64,000 nucleotides of DNA from Mycolicibacterium fallax (GTDB taxonomy: Bacteria > Actinomycetota > Actinomycetes > Mycobacteriales > Mycobacteriaceae). The notes beneath the pieces were generated by a model. The model saw only the letters and a list, made by a program, of their open reading frames with translations, did not search any database and was not told the DNA's origin. The position numbers were made by a program, and so were the translations under genes. Of this stretch, positions 7,835 through 18,843 are shown in pieces. Position 1 is the first letter of the stretch. The number at the start of each line of letters is the position of its first letter. Where the stretch lies: NCBI RefSeq assembly GCF_010726955.1, contig NZ_AP022603.1, forward strand, positions 3,844,001 through 3,908,000, given 5' to 3'.

Positions 7835-9245
7835 CTGCGGAGGCCGACTCACTGCCCGGACGTTTTTCCTCCACCCAGCCCTCCACGGTGTGCTGGGTGT
7901 TGTCCGAGAACGCCAACGCACCCGGGGGCACGTCGTGGCGCAGCACCGTGCCCGCGCCGGTGTAGGCGCCGTCGCCGACGGCCACCGGCGCGACGAACAT
8001 GGTGTCCGAGCCGGTCCGCACGTGCGACCCGATCGTGGTCCGGCTCTTGGTCTCGCCGTTGTAGTTGACGAACACGCTGGACGCGCCGATGTTGGAGTGC
8101 TCGCCGATGTCCGCGTCGCCGACGTAGGTCAGGTGCGGCACCTTGGTGCCCGCCCCGATGGCGGAGTTCTTCACCTCGACGAAGGTGCCGATCTTGCCGT
8201 CGGCGCCGAGCACCGTCCCGGGCCGCAGGTAGGCGAACGGGCCGACCTCGGCGCCGGGGCCGATCTGCGACTGGCGACCGTGGGTCCGCACCACGCTGGC
8301 GCCGTCGCCGACGGCCACGTCCCGCAGGGTGCTGTCCGGGCCGACGGTGCAGTGCGTACCGACGACGGTGCTGCCCTGCAGTTGGGTGCCCGGGTGGATC
8401 ACGGTGTCGCGGCCGACGCTGACCTCGACGTCGATCCAGGTGGTGGCCGGATCGATGACGGTCACCCCGGACCGCTGCAGGTTCGCCACCAGCCGGCGGT
8501 TCAGCTCCGCCGATAGCGCCGAGAGCTGCACCCGGTCGTTGACGCCGGCGACCAGCGCCGCGTCGTCGACGTGCAGCCCGCGCACCGACCGCCCCTCGGC
8601 CCGCGCGATCGCAATGACATCGGTCAGGTACAGCTCGTGCTGGGCGTTGTTCGACGACAGCCGGTCCAGCGCCGAGCGCAGCGCATCGATGGCGAAGGCG
8701 TACACCCCGGAGTTGATCTCGGCGATGGCCCGCTGCTGCGGGGTGGCGTCGGCCTCCTCGACGATCGCGATCACCTCGCCGTCCTGGGTGCGCAGAATCC
8801 GGCCGTAGCCGGTGGAATCGGCGACGGTGGTGGTCAGCACCGTCGCCGCGGCGCCGCCGCGGTGGTGGTCGGTCAGCGCGCTCAGCGTGGCGGCATCCAG
8901 CAGCGGCACATCACCGGAGGTGACCACCACGGTGCCGTCGAAATCGTCGGGCAGCGCGGTCAGCCCGCAGGCCACCGCATGCCCGGTGCCGAGCTGCTCG
9001 TCCTGCACGGCGATGCGGATCTCGCGGCCCAGCTGCGCGGCCAGCTCCTCGACCACCGGGGCGATCCGCTCCCGGTCGTGGCCGAGGATGACGACCAGGT
9101 GCTCGGGCTCGGTGCCCGCCGCGGTGTGCACGGCGTGCGACAGCATGCTGCGCCCGCCCAGGGTGTGCAGCACCTTCGGGGTGTCCGACCGCATCCGGGT
9201 GCCCGCGCCGGCGGCCAGCACCACTACTGCGTCACGTGTCGTCAT
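7809..9245 (-). CDS. glmU: Bifunctional GlcNAc-1-P uridyltransferase / GlcN-1-P acetyltransferase
   Basis: This 478-residue enzyme makes UDP-GlcNAc for peptidoglycan and the arabinogalactan linker. The N-terminal nucleotidyltransferase domain has [18 protein letters not shown] with the GT-A pyrophosphorylase signature. The C-terminal half is a left-handed beta-helix with many hexapeptide repeats and the acetyltransferase segment [26 protein letters not shown] at 9245 gives the canonical [13 protein letters not shown] start. The C-terminus is a short basic tail whose DNA is repeated downstream. tRNA-Gln lies just upstream, as in other mycobacteria. Confidence 0.96.
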   Translation of the reverse strand: MTTRDAVVVLAAGAGTRMRSDTPKVLHTLGGRSMLSHAVHTAAGTEPEHLVVILGHDRERIAPVVEELAAQLGREIRIAVQDEQLGTGHAVACGLTALPDDFDGTVVVTSGDVPLLDAATLSALTDHHRGGAAATVLTTTVADSTGYGRILRTQDGEVIAIVEEADATPQQRAIAEINSGVYAFAIDALRSALDRLSSNNAQHELYLTDVIAIARAEGRSVRGLHVDDAALVAGVNDRVQLSALSAELNRRLVANLQRSGVTVIDPATTWIDVEVSVGRDTVIHPGTQLQGSTVVGTHCTVGPDSTLRDVAVGDGASVVRTHGRQSQIGPGAEVGPFAYLRPGTVLGADGKIGTFVEVKNSAIGAGTKVPHLTYVGDADIGEHSNIGASSVFVNYNGETKSRTTIGSHVRTGSDTMFVAPVAVGDGAYTGAGTVLRHDVPPGALAFSDNTQHTVEGWVEEKRPGSESASAAKRARGQD

Positions 9246-9283
9246 CTGTTGAGCGCCTACCTTCGCCGGGGAGCGCGATCGTG

Positions 9284-9355
9284 CTCCGTCGCCAGGACTC
9301 GAACCTGAACTATCTGAACCAAAATCAGAGGTGCTGCCGATTACACCACGACGGA
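9284..9355 (-). tRNA. tRNA-Gln (anticodon TTG)
   Basis: On the minus strand TCCGTCG (from 9355) pairs with CGACGGA to form the acceptor stem. The anticodon arm is TCTGA-TTTTGGT-TCAGA, giving anticodon TTG. The T-arm shows GGTTCGAGTCC. The length is 72 nt with discriminator G, and the CCA is not encoded. It sits between glmU and the TetR gene, the position of glnU in M. tuberculosis. Confidence 0.95.
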
Positions 9356-9399
9356 TTACTGCGTCCCGGATTCTATCGGGTGCCCTATGGTGAGGAACC

Positions 9400-10035
9400 G
9401 TGGCAGCCCCGGATAACCAGGCCCGCGCACCGCGGTCCCGGATGACCGGCACCGAACGTCGGCACCAGCTCATCGACGTCGGTCGCGCACTGTTCGCCGA
9501 ACGCGGTTACGACGGCACCTCCATCGAGGAGATCGCGCAGCGCGCCGGGGTGTCCAAACCGGTGGTCTACGAGCACTTCGGCGGCAAAGAGGGGCTCTAC
9601 GCCGTTGTCGTCGACCGGGAGATGTCGGTGCTGCTCGACGGCATCACCTCCTCGCTGACCAACAACCGGTCCCGGGTGCGGGTGGAGCGAGTGGCGCTGG
9701 CCCTGCTGACCTACGTCGAGGAGCACACCGACGGCTTCCGCATCCTGATCCGCGACTCGCCGGCCTCGATCAGTTCCGGCACCTACTCCAGCCTGCTCAA
9801 CGACGCGGTCGGCCAGGTCTCATCGATCCTGGCCGGCGACTTCGCCCGGCGCGGTCTGGACCCCGACCTGGCCCAGCTGTACGCCCAGGCGCTGGTCGGC
9901 TCGGTGTCGATGACCGCGCAGTGGTGGCTCGACGTCCGCGAGCCGCCCAAGGAGGCGGTGGCCGCCCACCTGGTCAACCTGTGCTGGAACGGACTGACCC
10001 ACCTGGAGTCCGACCCGGTGCTGCACGAGGAGTAG
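9400..10035 (+). CDS. TetR/AcrR-family transcriptional regulator
   Basis: This 211-residue regulator has an N-terminal helix-turn-helix, about residues 20-62 ([33 protein letters not shown] spread over the HTH). The C-terminal half is a helical ligand-binding domain with [17 protein letters not shown]. It is the counterpart of Rv1019. The GTG at 9400 follows a GAGGAAC sequence; an internal ATG at 9442 is an alternative start. The ligand and target genes are unknown, and the divergent partner is only a tRNA/glmU cluster. Confidence 0.88.
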   Translation: MAAPDNQARAPRSRMTGTERRHQLIDVGRALFAERGYDGTSIEEIAQRAGVSKPVVYEHFGGKEGLYAVVVDREMSVLLDGITSSLTNNRSRVRVERVALALLTYVEEHTDGFRILIRDSPASISSGTYSSLLNDAVGQVSSILAGDFARRGLDPDLAQLYAQALVGSVSMTAQWWLDVREPPKEAVAAHLVNLCWNGLTHLESDPVLHEE

Positions 10036-10040
10036 CGCGG

Positions 10041-10577
10041 TCAGAGGTTCCCGAATGTCGTCGTCCCGGTGGTGGTGGCGACGAAGCCGGTGTACTCGGC
10101 GTCGGGTTTCTCGCGGGAGGCGAACTTGCACGCCAGCGCGACGGTGTCGGTCCACACGCACTGGGCCGCATCGAAGGCGTACAGCTGACCGGCGGGAAGC
10201 AGCGGCAGTGGGGTGGCTTCGAACTGCGGAACCCCCTCGACGCTGGGCCGGTCCTCGGCGGTGCTGAACGTCGGGGCGCTGACCACTGGACCCGAGGCGC
10301 GCAGGCGTATCCAGTTGGCGCCGTCGGGCAGTCCCACCAAGCCTCCGGTGCAGTCCAGCGCGTACATGTCCCGGTGCTGCGAGGACGTGCAGTTCAGCCC
10401 GCTGGGTGTTCGGAAGCCGCGCACGGAGTACGCCAGGCCGTCGCGCACGGTGTAGTCCGCGGCGGTGACCTTCGGGTAGGACGCGAAGTCGGGGATGCCC
10501 GGATCGGCAAGGGCGACGGCCGGCGCCGCCGCAACAACCGTCACGGCGGCGATGGTGCAGAAGACGGTGCGATGCAT
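10041..10577 (-). CDS. Secreted mycobacterial protein of unknown function
   Basis: This gene encodes 178 residues with a signal peptide (about 1-24, ending ALADP). The mature protein has four cysteines (NCTS, LDCTG, QCVW, ACKF), suggesting two disulfides. ATG at 10577 is supported by GGGAGGAG nine bases upstream. I do not recognise a catalytic motif. It lies convergent to the TetR gene with only five bases between stops, and divergent from mfd. Confidence 0.72.
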   Translation of the reverse strand: MHRTVFCTIAAVTVVAAAPAVALADPGIPDFASYPKVTAADYTVRDGLAYSVRGFRTPSGLNCTSSQHRDMYALDCTGGLVGLPDGANWIRLRASGPVVSAPTFSTAEDRPSVEGVPQFEATPLPLLPAGQLYAFDAAQCVWTDTVALACKFASREKPDAEYTGFVATTTGTTTFGNL

Positions 10578-10675
10578 GCCGTCATTCTCCTCCCGGCCCG
10601 GCGGTCCGCGACGCGCCAATCCAGTGCGGGCCGTGGGGCAGCGCGGTCGCACACCGCTCTAAACTTCTCGCCATC

Positions 10676-13600
10676 ATGACCAAACCGGGGCACACCCATG
10701 TCCAGACCCCGATCGCGGGCCTGGTCGAGCTGGCGCTGACCGCGCCCACCCTCACCGAACTGGCCGAACGCGCCGCCGCGGCGCCGCAGACCCTCGACAT
10801 CGTCGCGCCGCCGGCCGCCCAGCCCTTCGTGGCCGCGGCGCTGGCCCGGCAGCACCCGCTGCTGGTGGTCACCGCCACCGGGCGAGAGGCCGACGACCTG
10901 ACCGCCGAACTGCGCGGGGTGTACGGCGACGCGGTCGCGCTGTTCCCGTCCTGGGAGACGCTGCCGCACGAGCGACTCTCGCCCGGGGTGGACACCGTCG
11001 GCGCCCGGCTGCTGCTGCTGCGCCGACTGGCCCGGCCCGACGACGAGCGGCTCGGCCCGCCGCTGAAGGTGGTGGTCACCACCGCCCGCTCGCTGCTGCA
11101 GCCAATGGCCCGCGGCGACGGCGCCGCCACCGACGCCGAACCGGTCACCCTGGCCGTCGGCGCCGAGGCCGGGTTCGACGACGTCGTCACCCGGCTGGTC
11201 GAACTGGCCTACACCCGGGTCGACATGGTCGGCAAGCGCGGCGAATTCGCGGTCCGCGGCGGCATTCTGGACATCTTCGCCCCGACCGCCGAGCATCCGG
11301 TCCGCGTCGAGTTCTGGGGCGACGAGGTCTCCGAGATGCGGATGTTCTCCGTCGCCGATCAGCGCTCCATCCCGGAGGTCCCGATCGGGCATCTGGTCGC
11401 CGTGCCGTGCCGGGAACTGCTGCTCACCGACGCGGTCCGAGACCGGGCCGCGCAGCTGGCCGGCGCGACCCCGACGACCGACAACACCGTCGTCGGCACC
11501 GTCGGGGAGATGCTCGCAAAGCTGGCCGAGGGCATCCCGGTCGACGGCATGGAGGCACTGGCCCCGGTGTTGTGGGCCGACGGACTGACCCTGCTGTCCG
11601 ACCACCTGCCCGAGGGCGCCCCGCTGCTGATCTGCGATCCGGAGAAGGTCCGCACTCGGTCGGCGGACCTGATCAAGACCGGCCGCGAGTTCCTCGACGC
11701 ATCCTGGTCGGTCGCGGCGATGGGGGCCGACGCCCCGATCGACATCGAGGCCCTGGGCGGCTCCGGCTTCCGCGGCCTCGCCGAGGTCCGCGAGGCCGCC
11801 GAAGCCGGCGGGCACCCCTGGTGGACGCTGAGCCAACTGCCCAACGAGGCCGCACTCGAACTCGACATCCGGCCCGCGCCGACCACCCGCGGCAGCCAGG
11901 CCGGCATCGACGAGGTGTTCGCCATGCTGCGCGCGCACGCCGCCACCGGCGGCGTCGCGGCGATCGTCGCCCCGGGCACCGGCACCGCGAACCGCGTTGT
12001 CGAGCAACTCGGCGGAGCCGATGTTCCCGCCGCATTGCTGGAGCCCGGCGCCACCCCGCCGCCGGGCGTGGTCGGGGTGCTGCGCGGGCCGCTGCACACC
12101 GGCATCGTGCTGCCCGGGGCGAACCTGGTGGTGATCACCGAGACCGACCTGACCGGCAACCGGGTCACCGCCGGCGAGGGCAAGCGGCTGGCGGCCAAGC
12201 GCCGCAACACCGTTGACCCGCTGGCGCTGGCCGCCGGTGACCTGGTGGTGCACGACCAGCACGGCATCGGCAAGTTCGTCGAGATGACCGAGCGGATCGT
12301 CGGCGGGGCCCGCCGGGAGTACCTGGTACTGGAGTACGCCTCGGCCAAACGTGGCGGCGGCACCGACAAGCTGTATGTGCCGATGGACTCCCTGGACCAG
12401 CTGTCCCGCTATGTCGGCGGCACCGCGCCCACCCTGAGCCGGCTCGGCGGCAGCGACTGGACGAACACCAAAACCAAGGCGCGCAAGGCGGTTCGGGAGA
12501 TCGCCACCGAACTCGTCGCGCTGTACGCCAAACGTCAGGCCGCACCCGGGCACGCCTTCGGCCCGGACTCCCCGTGGCAGGCCGAGATGGAGGACGCGTT
12601 CGGGTTCACCGAGACCGTCGATCAGCTGACCGCCATCACCGAGGTGAAGGCCGACATGGAGAAGCCGATCCCGATGGACCGGGTGATCTGCGGTGACGTC
12701 GGCTACGGCAAGACCGAGATCGCGGTGCGCGCGGCGTTCAAGGCGATTCAGGACGGCAAGCAGGTGGCGGTGCTGGTGCCGACCACGCTGCTGGCCGACC
12801 AGCACCTGCAGACCTTCACCACCCGGATGGCCGGCTTCCCGGTCACCGTCAAGGGGCTGTCGCGGTTCACCGATCCGGCCGACTCCAAGGCCGTGGTGGC
12901 CGGATTGGCCGACGGCAGTGTCGATGTGGTGATCGGCACGCACCGGTTGCTGCAGACCGGGGTGCGCTGGAAGGACCTCGGGCTGGTCATCGTCGACGAG
13001 GAGCAGCGCTTCGGTGTCGAGCACAAGGAACACATCAAGGGCCTGCGCAGTCACGTCGATGTGCTCACCATGAGCGCCACCCCGATCCCGCGCACCTTGG
13101 AGATGAGCCTGGCCGGGATCCGGGAGATGTCAACCATTCTCACCCCGCCGGAGGAGCGCTATCCGGTGCTGACCTACGTCGGCCCGCACGACGACAAGCA
13201 GGTCGCCGCCGCGCTGCGCCGCGAACTGCTGCGCGACGGGCAGGCGTTCTACATCCACAACCGGGTCCGCAGCATCGACGACGCCGCGGCGCGGGTTCGT
13301 GCCCTGGTGCCCGAGGCCCGCGTCGTCGTCGCGCACGGCCAGATGCCCGAGGAGCAACTGGAGCGGACCGTGCAGGGCTTCTGGCACCGCGAGTTCGACA
13401 TCCTGGTCTGCACCACCATCGTCGAGACCGGGCTGGACATCTCCAATGCCAACACCCTGATCGTCGAGCGCGCCGACACCTTCGGGCTCAGCCAGCTGCA
13501 CCAGCTGCGCGGCCGGGTCGGCCGGTCCCGGGAACGCGGCTACGCCTACTTCCTGTACCCGCCGGAGGTGCCGCTGACCGAGACCGCGCATGATCGGCTG

Positions 13601-14344
13601 GCCACCATCGCGCAGAACAACGACCTGGGCGCGGGCATGGCGGTCGCGCTCAAGGACCTCGAAATCCGCGGCGCCGGAAACGTTCTCGGCGTGGAGCAGT
13701 CCGGGCACGTCGCCGGTGTCGGCTTCGACCTGTACGTGCGGCTGGTCGGCGAGGCGGTGGAGGCCTACCGGGCGGCCGCCGACGGGCAGACCGTCACCAC
13801 CAGCGAGCCCAAGGAGGTGCGCATCGATCTGCCGATCGACGCGCATCTGCCGCCGGACTACATCGGCAGCGACCGGCTGCGGCTGGAGGGCTACCGCCGG
13901 CTGGCCTCGGCCGCCGACGATGACGCGGTGCGCGCGGTGGTCGAGGAACTCACCGACCGGTACGGCCCGCTGCCCGAACCGGCCCGACGGCTGGTCGCGG
14001 TGGCCCGGCTGCGGCTGCTGTGCCGCCGGTACGGGGTCACCGAGGTCTCGGCGACCGGATCGGCCGGCCAGCCCGCCACCCTGCGGCTGGCCCCGTTGAC
14101 GCTGCTGGACTCCCAGCAGCTGCGGCTGTCCCGGATGTATCCCGGCGCGGCGTACCGGGCCACCACCTCGGTGGTGCAGGTGCCGATTCCGCGCGCCGGC
14201 AGTGGCATCGGAGCGCCGCGGATCCGGGATGTCGAACTCGCGCAGGCGGTGGCCGATCTGCTGCTCGCGCTGGACGGCCGGCCCCAGGGCGAGGTCGATC
14301 TGACCGATCTGAGCACCCCGGTTGGTGAAGGAGACAGCGCATGA
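10676..14344 (+). CDS. mfd: Transcription-repair coupling factor
   Basis: This 1222-residue Mfd displaces RNA polymerase stalled at lesions and recruits UvrABC. The N-terminal UvrB-like region has [13 protein letters not shown] and the [12 protein letters not shown] motif. The RNA polymerase-interaction domain follows, around residues 515-590. The RecG-type translocase carries Walker [10 protein letters not shown] (about 673), the DEEQ box (about 774) and [13 protein letters not shown]. The C-terminal TRCF domain closes the protein. Start and early sequence match Rv1020. Its last codons overlap the mazG start (ATGA). Confidence 0.97.
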   Translation: MTKPGHTHVQTPIAGLVELALTAPTLTELAERAAAAPQTLDIVAPPAAQPFVAAALARQHPLLVVTATGREADDLTAELRGVYGDAVALFPSWETLPHERLSPGVDTVGARLLLLRRLARPDDERLGPPLKVVVTTARSLLQPMARGDGAATDAEPVTLAVGAEAGFDDVVTRLVELAYTRVDMVGKRGEFAVRGGILDIFAPTAEHPVRVEFWGDEVSEMRMFSVADQRSIPEVPIGHLVAVPCRELLLTDAVRDRAAQLAGATPTTDNTVVGTVGEMLAKLAEGIPVDGMEALAPVLWADGLTLLSDHLPEGAPLLICDPEKVRTRSADLIKTGREFLDASWSVAAMGADAPIDIEALGGSGFRGLAEVREAAEAGGHPWWTLSQLPNEAALELDIRPAPTTRGSQAGIDEVFAMLRAHAATGGVAAIVAPGTGTANRVVEQLGGADVPAALLEPGATPPPGVVGVLRGPLHTGIVLPGANLVVITETDLTGNRVTAGEGKRLAAKRRNTVDPLALAAGDLVVHDQHGIGKFVEMTERIVGGARREYLVLEYASAKRGGGTDKLYVPMDSLDQLSRYVGGTAPTLSRLGGSDWTNTKTKARKAVREIATELVALYAKRQAAPGHAFGPDSPWQAEMEDAFGFTETVDQLTAITEVKADMEKPIPMDRVICGDVGYGKTEIAVRAAFKAIQDGKQVAVLVPTTLLADQHLQTFTTRMAGFPVTVKGLSRFTDPADSKAVVAGLADGSVDVVIGTHRLLQTGVRWKDLGLVIVDEEQRFGVEHKEHIKGLRSHVDVLTMSATPIPRTLEMSLAGIREMSTILTPPEERYPVLTYVGPHDDKQVAAALRRELLRDGQAFYIHNRVRSIDDAAARVRALVPEARVVVAHGQMPEEQLERTVQGFWHREFDILVCTTIVETGLDISNANTLIVERADTFGLSQLHQLRGRVGRSRERGYAYFLYPPEVPLTETAHDRLATIAQNNDLGAGMAVALKDLEIRGAGNVLGVEQSGHVAGVGFDLYVRLVGEAVEAYRAAADGQTVTTSEPKEVRIDLPIDAHLPPDYIGSDRLRLEGYRRLASAADDDAVRAVVEELTDRYGPLPEPARRLVAVARLRLLCRRYGVTEVSATGSAGQPATLRLAPLTLLDSQQLRLSRMYPGAAYRATTSVVQVPIPRAGSGIGAPRIRDVELAQAVADLLLALDGRPQGEVDLTDLSTPVGEGDSA

Positions 14345-15312
14345 CGGTGGTCCTGGTGGATCCGCGCCAACCCGAGCTGATTCCGGTCGACGCGGTCGAA
14401 TTGCTCACCGGCGCGGTGCAATACACCGAGGAGCTGCCGCCAAAGGTGATCTGGACGCTGCCGTCGGCCCGGCCGGTCGGCACCGGCGAGCCGGCGCCGG
14501 TGCTGCTGAGCTCGAATCGGGACCACCCGCAGGTGCGCGCCCGGCTGACCGCCGGGGAACGGCTGCTGGCCGCCCCGGACCCGCGGCGCGGCGAGCGGCT
14601 GCTGGAGGCCGTCGAGGTGATGGACCGGCTGCGTACCAACGGACCCTGGGAATCCCAGCAGACCCACGACTCGCTGCGCCGCTACCTGCTGGAGGAGACC
14701 TACGAGCTGTTCGACGCGGTCCGCAGCGGCGACGCCGACGAGCTGCGCGGCGAACTCGGGGATGTCTTGCTGCAGGTGCTTTTTCACGCCCGGATCGCCG
14801 AGGACGCGCCGGTGCGCCCCTTCGACATCGACGACGTCGCCGACGCGCTGATCCGCAAACTGGCCAACCGGGTGCCCGCGGTGCTGGCCGGCGAACAGAT
14901 TTCACTGGAGGACCAGCTGGCCCAGTGGGAAGAACGCAAGGCCCTGGAGAAGTCGGCCCGAAGCCCGGGTCCCGGTGAGGACATGGTGTCGGTGATGGAC
15001 GACCTGCCGACCGCCACCCCGGCGCTGCTGCTGGCGCAGAAGGCGCTGGCCCGGGCGCAGCAGGCCGGGCTGCCCGAGGACCTGATCCCCGCCGACCTGC
15101 GCACGGTGTCGGTGTCGGCCGACTTCGACGCCGAAAACCATTTGCGCACAGTGGTCCTGGCGTTCATCGACGAGGTTCGCGGCGCCGAACGCCGGATCGG
15201 GGCGGCCCGCGGTGAGATCGACGGTTCGGCGATCGGGTCGGCCGGCGAGCAGGAGTGGCGGGCGGCGTGGCCGGCCGCCGGTCAGCCCTCCAGCAGCGTC
15301 GAACCCCAGTAG
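14341..15312 (+). CDS. mazG: Nucleoside triphosphate pyrophosphohydrolase MazG
   Basis: This 323-residue all-alpha NTP pyrophosphohydrolase hydrolyses non-canonical (d)NTPs to monophosphates. Metal-binding motifs are [12 protein letters not shown] and [14 protein letters not shown], the EExxE and ExxD pattern of the family. The N-terminal hundred residues form the extra domain typical of mycobacterial MazG (Rv1021). The ATG overlaps the mfd stop, so the two repair and sanitation genes are co-translated. The 3' end overlaps the convergent efeB gene by 31 bp. Confidence 0.94.
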   Translation: MTVVLVDPRQPELIPVDAVELLTGAVQYTEELPPKVIWTLPSARPVGTGEPAPVLLSSNRDHPQVRARLTAGERLLAAPDPRRGERLLEAVEVMDRLRTNGPWESQQTHDSLRRYLLEETYELFDAVRSGDADELRGELGDVLLQVLFHARIAEDAPVRPFDIDDVADALIRKLANRVPAVLAGEQISLEDQLAQWEERKALEKSARSPGPGEDMVSVMDDLPTATPALLLAQKALARAQQAGLPEDLIPADLRTVSVSADFDAENHLRTVVLAFIDEVRGAERRIGAARGEIDGSAIGSAGEQEWRAAWPAAGQPSSSVEPQ

Positions 15313-16592
15313 GCGTCCGGGTCACCGTCCGGGATGCCCGGCGGGGTGGCGAAGATCCCGGTCCCGGTGTGCACGATGTACTCGGTCAGCAGGTCGCGTT
15401 TGGCGAGTTTGGTCTGCATTGGGATGAACTGGGTCGCCGGGTTTCGCACGAACGCGATGAAGAACAGCCCGGCGTCCAGATGGCCGAAACCGTCGGTGCC
15501 GTCGGTGAAGTTGTAGCCGCGGCGCAGGATCTGCACGCCGTCGTTGTCCTCGGGGGAGGCCAGCCGGACATGGGCCAGCGGGTCGATCACCGGCTCGCCG
15601 TCATCGCCGGTGAGATCCAATGGCAGCGCGTCGAACTCGTCGGCGCGGCCCAGCGGCGCGCCGCTGCCCTTGGCCCGGCCGATCACCCGCTCCTGCTCGA
15701 TCAGGGTGGTGCGATCCCACGGTTCGATCCGCATCCGGATCCGCCGGGTGATCAGGTAACTGCCGCCGGTCAGCCAATCCGGGCCGTCGCCGTCGCGAAC
15801 CCACACCTGCTCGTCGAGCGTGCCGGTGTCCTCGGCCATGATGTTGGCGGTTCCGTCCTTGAACCCGAACAGGTTCCGCGGCGTCTGCTGTGCGTGCGAG
15901 GTTGACGAGGTGCGGCCGAAGCCGAGCTGGGACCAGCGCACCGCGGCGGTGCCGAACCCGACCCGGGCCAGGTTGCGCACCGCGTGCACGGCGACCTGCG
16001 GGTCGTTGGCGCAGGCCTGGATGCAGATGTCGCCGCCGCACTGGCTCGGGTCCATCGTCTCGTTGGGGAACTTGGGCAGGTCGGCCAGCAGCTCCGGGCG
16101 CCGGCCGGCGATGCCGAGCGGATCCTTGCCGTCGCGGCCGAAGAACGACGGGCCGAAGCCGATGGTCAGGGTCAGTGCGGACGCCGGCAGGCCCAGTGCC
16201 TCACCGGTGTCGGTCGGCGGTGAGTACGGGTTGAGGCCGACGGCGCCGTCCCGGGCGGCCTGCGCACCGGCGGTCATCCGCTCGGCCATGTGCGTCCACT
16301 CGCGCAGCATTTTGATCACGTCGTCGCGCCGGTCGGTGGTCAGGTCGAAGGTGGCGAAGTGCATGCGGTCCTGGGCCGGGGTGACGATGCCGGCCTGCCG
16401 GACGCCGCGGAACGGCACCGCGGCGTTCATCGCGGCCTGCGGATCGGCCGCACTGGCGCGCCCGGCCAGCGCGCCCGCGCCGGCCGCACCGACGACCGCC
16501 GCCGAGACGCCCGCGGCGCCGAGCAGTCGGCGCCGGGAGAACAGGCCCCCGCCGTCGGGCTCGGAAGCCGGGCCGCTATCCGGCGATGACAC
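15282..16592 (-). CDS. efeB: Dye-decolorizing-type peroxidase EfeB
   Basis: This 436-residue DyP-family heme peroxidase is exported by the Tat pathway: the N-terminus has SRRRLLGAAG followed by a hydrophobic stretch. The family GxxDG motif appears as GFKDGTANI with the catalytic Asp. The proximal heme region is near HVRLASP and ILRRGYNF. In EfeUOB systems it helps oxidise or deliver ferrous iron, or releases iron from heme. It overlaps efeO by 17 bp and ends inside the 3' end of mazG on the other strand. Confidence 0.93.
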   Translation of the reverse strand: MSSPDSGPASEPDGGGLFSRRRLLGAAGVSAAVVGAAGAGALAGRASAADPQAAMNAAVPFRGVRQAGIVTPAQDRMHFATFDLTTDRRDDVIKMLREWTHMAERMTAGAQAARDGAVGLNPYSPPTDTGEALGLPASALTLTIGFGPSFFGRDGKDPLGIAGRRPELLADLPKFPNETMDPSQCGGDICIQACANDPQVAVHAVRNLARVGFGTAAVRWSQLGFGRTSSTSHAQQTPRNLFGFKDGTANIMAEDTGTLDEQVWVRDGDGPDWLTGGSYLITRRIRMRIEPWDRTTLIEQERVIGRAKGSGAPLGRADEFDALPLDLTGDDGEPVIDPLAHVRLASPEDNDGVQILRRGYNFTDGTDGFGHLDAGLFFIAFVRNPATQFIPMQTKLAKRDLLTEYIVHTGTGIFATPPGIPDGDPDAYWGSTLLEG

Positions 16593-17748
16593 CCTGCACC
16601 TGACTGACCTCCTTGCTCAGCGCGTCGATCGCCCGGGACAGTTCCTGGCGCTGCGCCTCGGTGACCTTGTCGTAGGAGATGAAGCCGTCGCCCTCGCGGT
16701 ATTTCTGCAGCAGCGCTTCCACGTCGGCGAACCGCTGGTCGACCCGCTTGCCCAGATCCGGGTTGCGTTCGTCGAGGATCGGCCGCACCGAGGCGACCGC
16801 GGTCTGGCTGCCCTCGATGTTGGCGTTGAAGTCAAACAGGTCGGTGTGGCTGAAGATGTCCTCTTCGCCGCTGAGCTTGGAATTGGAGATCTCATCGAGC
16901 AGGCTCTGCGCGCCGCCGGCGATCTTGGTGGAATCGACCCGGAAGTCCGGGGCGCTGACCCCGGCGTGCAGTTCCTTGATGTCGGCGAGCAGCTGGTCGG
17001 CAACGGCGTTGCTGCTGGGCTGCAGCCCGGTGACCCACAGGTCCTTCTCCAGCCGGTGGAACCCGCCCCAGGTTTCGCCCTCGCTCAGGTCGGCCTCGCG
17101 CTGGTCGACCCGCGGATCCAGGTCGTTGGGGAACGATTCGGCGACCGGCTCGATGCGCTCGTAGTAGGTGCGGGCCAGCGGGTACTGCGCCTTGGCCTTG
17201 GCGACGTCGCCGGCCTTGATGGCGGTGACGAATTCGGTGGTGGCGGTGACCAGCGCCTCGGTTTGGCTGACGATGTAGCGCTTGTAGCTGTCGGCGGCCT
17301 CTTTGAACTTGCCCTCGGTGTCGAGCTGCACCGCCTCACCGGTGACGGTGAAGTCGCCGCGGATGCCGTCGCCGACCATGCCCGGTTTGCACGCGGTCTG
17401 GTAGGTGCCCGACTCCGGCAGCTGCACGATCAGCTTGCGCTGCAGACCGGGGGAGACGTTCTCCACCTCGCCCATCACCCGATCGCCCCGGTCGTAGACG
17501 TAGAACTCGGTGACCTTGGTGCCATTGTTGGTGATCAGGAAGGTGTTCGCGCCGGTGCTGCCCGAGGTCGCCGACAGTGCGCACTCGGTGTCGGTGGCCG
17601 ACACGGTGATCGGCTCGCCTGCCGCGCCGTCCTTGCCGGCGTCCTTGGCGGTGCAGCCGGCCAGCACGCTGGCGCCCAGCGCAGCGACGGCCAGCGCGAC
17701 GGTCGCGGTCTGAGCGGTCCGGTGCGGGCGGGAGGCGAGGGGATTCAC
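16576..17748 (-). CDS. efeO: Iron-uptake lipoprotein EfeO (cupredoxin plus M75/imelysin domain)
   Basis: This gene encodes 390 residues. An N-terminal lipoprotein signal has the lipobox LAGC at about residue 32, so it should be anchored outside the membrane. A cupredoxin-like domain (about 45-125) is followed by an imelysin/M75-type domain with the GGFHRLEKDLW motif, containing the conserved HxxE. EfeO is thought to bind and pass iron to the EfeU permease. The GTG start overlaps the efeU stop (GTGA) and is preceded by AAAGGT. Confidence 0.92.
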   Translation of the reverse strand: MNPLASRPHRTAQTATVALAVAALGASVLAGCTAKDAGKDGAAGEPITVSATDTECALSATSGSTGANTFLITNNGTKVTEFYVYDRGDRVMGEVENVSPGLQRKLIVQLPESGTYQTACKPGMVGDGIRGDFTVTGEAVQLDTEGKFKEAADSYKRYIVSQTEALVTATTEFVTAIKAGDVAKAKAQYPLARTYYERIEPVAESFPNDLDPRVDQREADLSEGETWGGFHRLEKDLWVTGLQPSSNAVADQLLADIKELHAGVSAPDFRVDSTKIAGGAQSLLDEISNSKLSGEEDIFSHTDLFDFNANIEGSQTAVASVRPILDERNPDLGKRVDQRFADVEALLQKYREGDGFISYDKVTEAQRQELSRAIDALSKEVSQVQGVIAG

Positions 17749-18674
17749 GTGGTCGACCTTTCGGCGGAACGTTGGGTTGGGGTTTCGACGGTGGTGCGGG
17801 CCGGGCGCAGGAACACCATCAGCACGACGATCAGGTAGCCGGCCCAGCACAGCAGTTGCAGCACGGTCGGGTTCGGGCTGATGTTGAAGATGCCCTCGAC
17901 GGCGCCGGTGACGCCCTGCATGAACCGGCCGAACAGGTGATCGGAGGACCAGGTGAACAGCGCCGAGACGTCGAACGCCTTGCCGGTCAGCACCGGCAGC
18001 CACCCGACGGTCTGCAACGCACCGATGCCGTAGGACAGGATGCCGGCGGCCACCACGATCAGGAAGATGCCGGTGTACCGGAAGAATTTGCCCAGATCGA
18101 ACCGGACGGCGCCGCGGTACATGGCGTAGGCGATGGCGGCGGCGACCAGTACGCCGAGGATCAGCCCGGTCAGCGGCCACGCCGTGGACGCGTTGGCGTA
18201 GCCGACCATGAACAGCGCGGTCTCCAGGCCCTCGCGGCCGACGGCCAGGAAGGACAGCGCCAGCACCGCCACGCCGCCGGTGTCCAGGGCGCGGGTCATG
18301 CCGTCGCGCAGCTCGCCGGACAGGCCGGCGGAGGCTTTCTTCATCCACAGCACCATCGAGGTGACGATGACCACCGCCAGCAGCGAGGCGACACCGGCGA
18401 ACGCCTCGGCCGCCAGGTCCTGGATGGTGTTCTCGCCGAGCTGGATACCCAGGAACACGACCACGGTCATCAGTACCGCCGACCCGACGCCCAGCCAGAC
18501 CCACTTCAGCGCGTCGCGGCGGCCGGACTTGACCAGGAAGGCAACCAGGATGGAGACCACGATGGCGGCCTCCAGGCCCTCGCGGAGTCCGATCAGGAAA
18601 CTGCCGAACAGCTGGGAGGACGTCGACGGAGCGGCCAGCAGGGTGAGCGTTGATGCGGCGGCGCCCGTCGTCAC
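17745..18674 (-). CDS. efeU: Iron permease EfeU (FTR1/OFeT family)
   Basis: This 309-residue protein is a multi-spanning membrane permease. Both iron-binding REGLE motifs are present, at residues 31-35 and 147-151, as in Ftr1-type permeases. About seven membrane helices are visible. The start is GTG at 18674 with GAGGA upstream. It is the first gene of efeU-efeO-efeB, which are overlapping and surely cotranscribed. An IdeR-like iron box lies about 50 bases upstream, so low iron should induce the operon. Confidence 0.94.
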   Translation of the reverse strand: MTTGAAASTLTLLAAPSTSSQLFGSFLIGLREGLEAAIVVSILVAFLVKSGRRDALKWVWLGVGSAVLMTVVVFLGIQLGENTIQDLAAEAFAGVASLLAVVIVTSMVLWMKKASAGLSGELRDGMTRALDTGGVAVLALSFLAVGREGLETALFMVGYANASTAWPLTGLILGVLVAAAIAYAMYRGAVRFDLGKFFRYTGIFLIVVAAGILSYGIGALQTVGWLPVLTGKAFDVSALFTWSSDHLFGRFMQGVTGAVEGIFNISPNPTVLQLLCWAGYLIVVLMVFLRPARTTVETPTQRSAERSTT

Positions 18675-18724
18675 ATTCGTATCCTCGAATCCGGTGAAGT
18701 CAGGCGCGCCGAGGGGTGGCGCAC

Positions 18725-18743
18725 ACAGGTGTGGCTTACCTTA
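18725..18743 (-). promoter_or_regulatory. IdeR/iron-box-like operator upstream of efeU
   Basis: Read on the minus strand, the 19-mer starting TAAGGTAAGC and ending CACCTGT matches the IdeR consensus TTAGGTTAGGCTAACCTAA at 12 of 19 positions by my count. The left half-site is stronger (plus strand GCTTACCTTA). It sits about 50-70 bases upstream of the efeU start, where a repressor could block the promoter. Confidence 0.55.
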
Positions 18744-18843
18744 GCAGCGGCCGGGCCCACCGGTGCGGGCAAGACGGTCCCGGGCCAAGCACCCTCGCGA
18801 CCATGCGACGATGTGCGTGAATGATGTTCTGTAGGGGAGTCCT

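Noticed and set aside
10541..13054. 837-codon minus-strand open frame opposite mfd
   Set aside because: It is the shadow of mfd third-codon-position GC bias, with no domain and no start signals.
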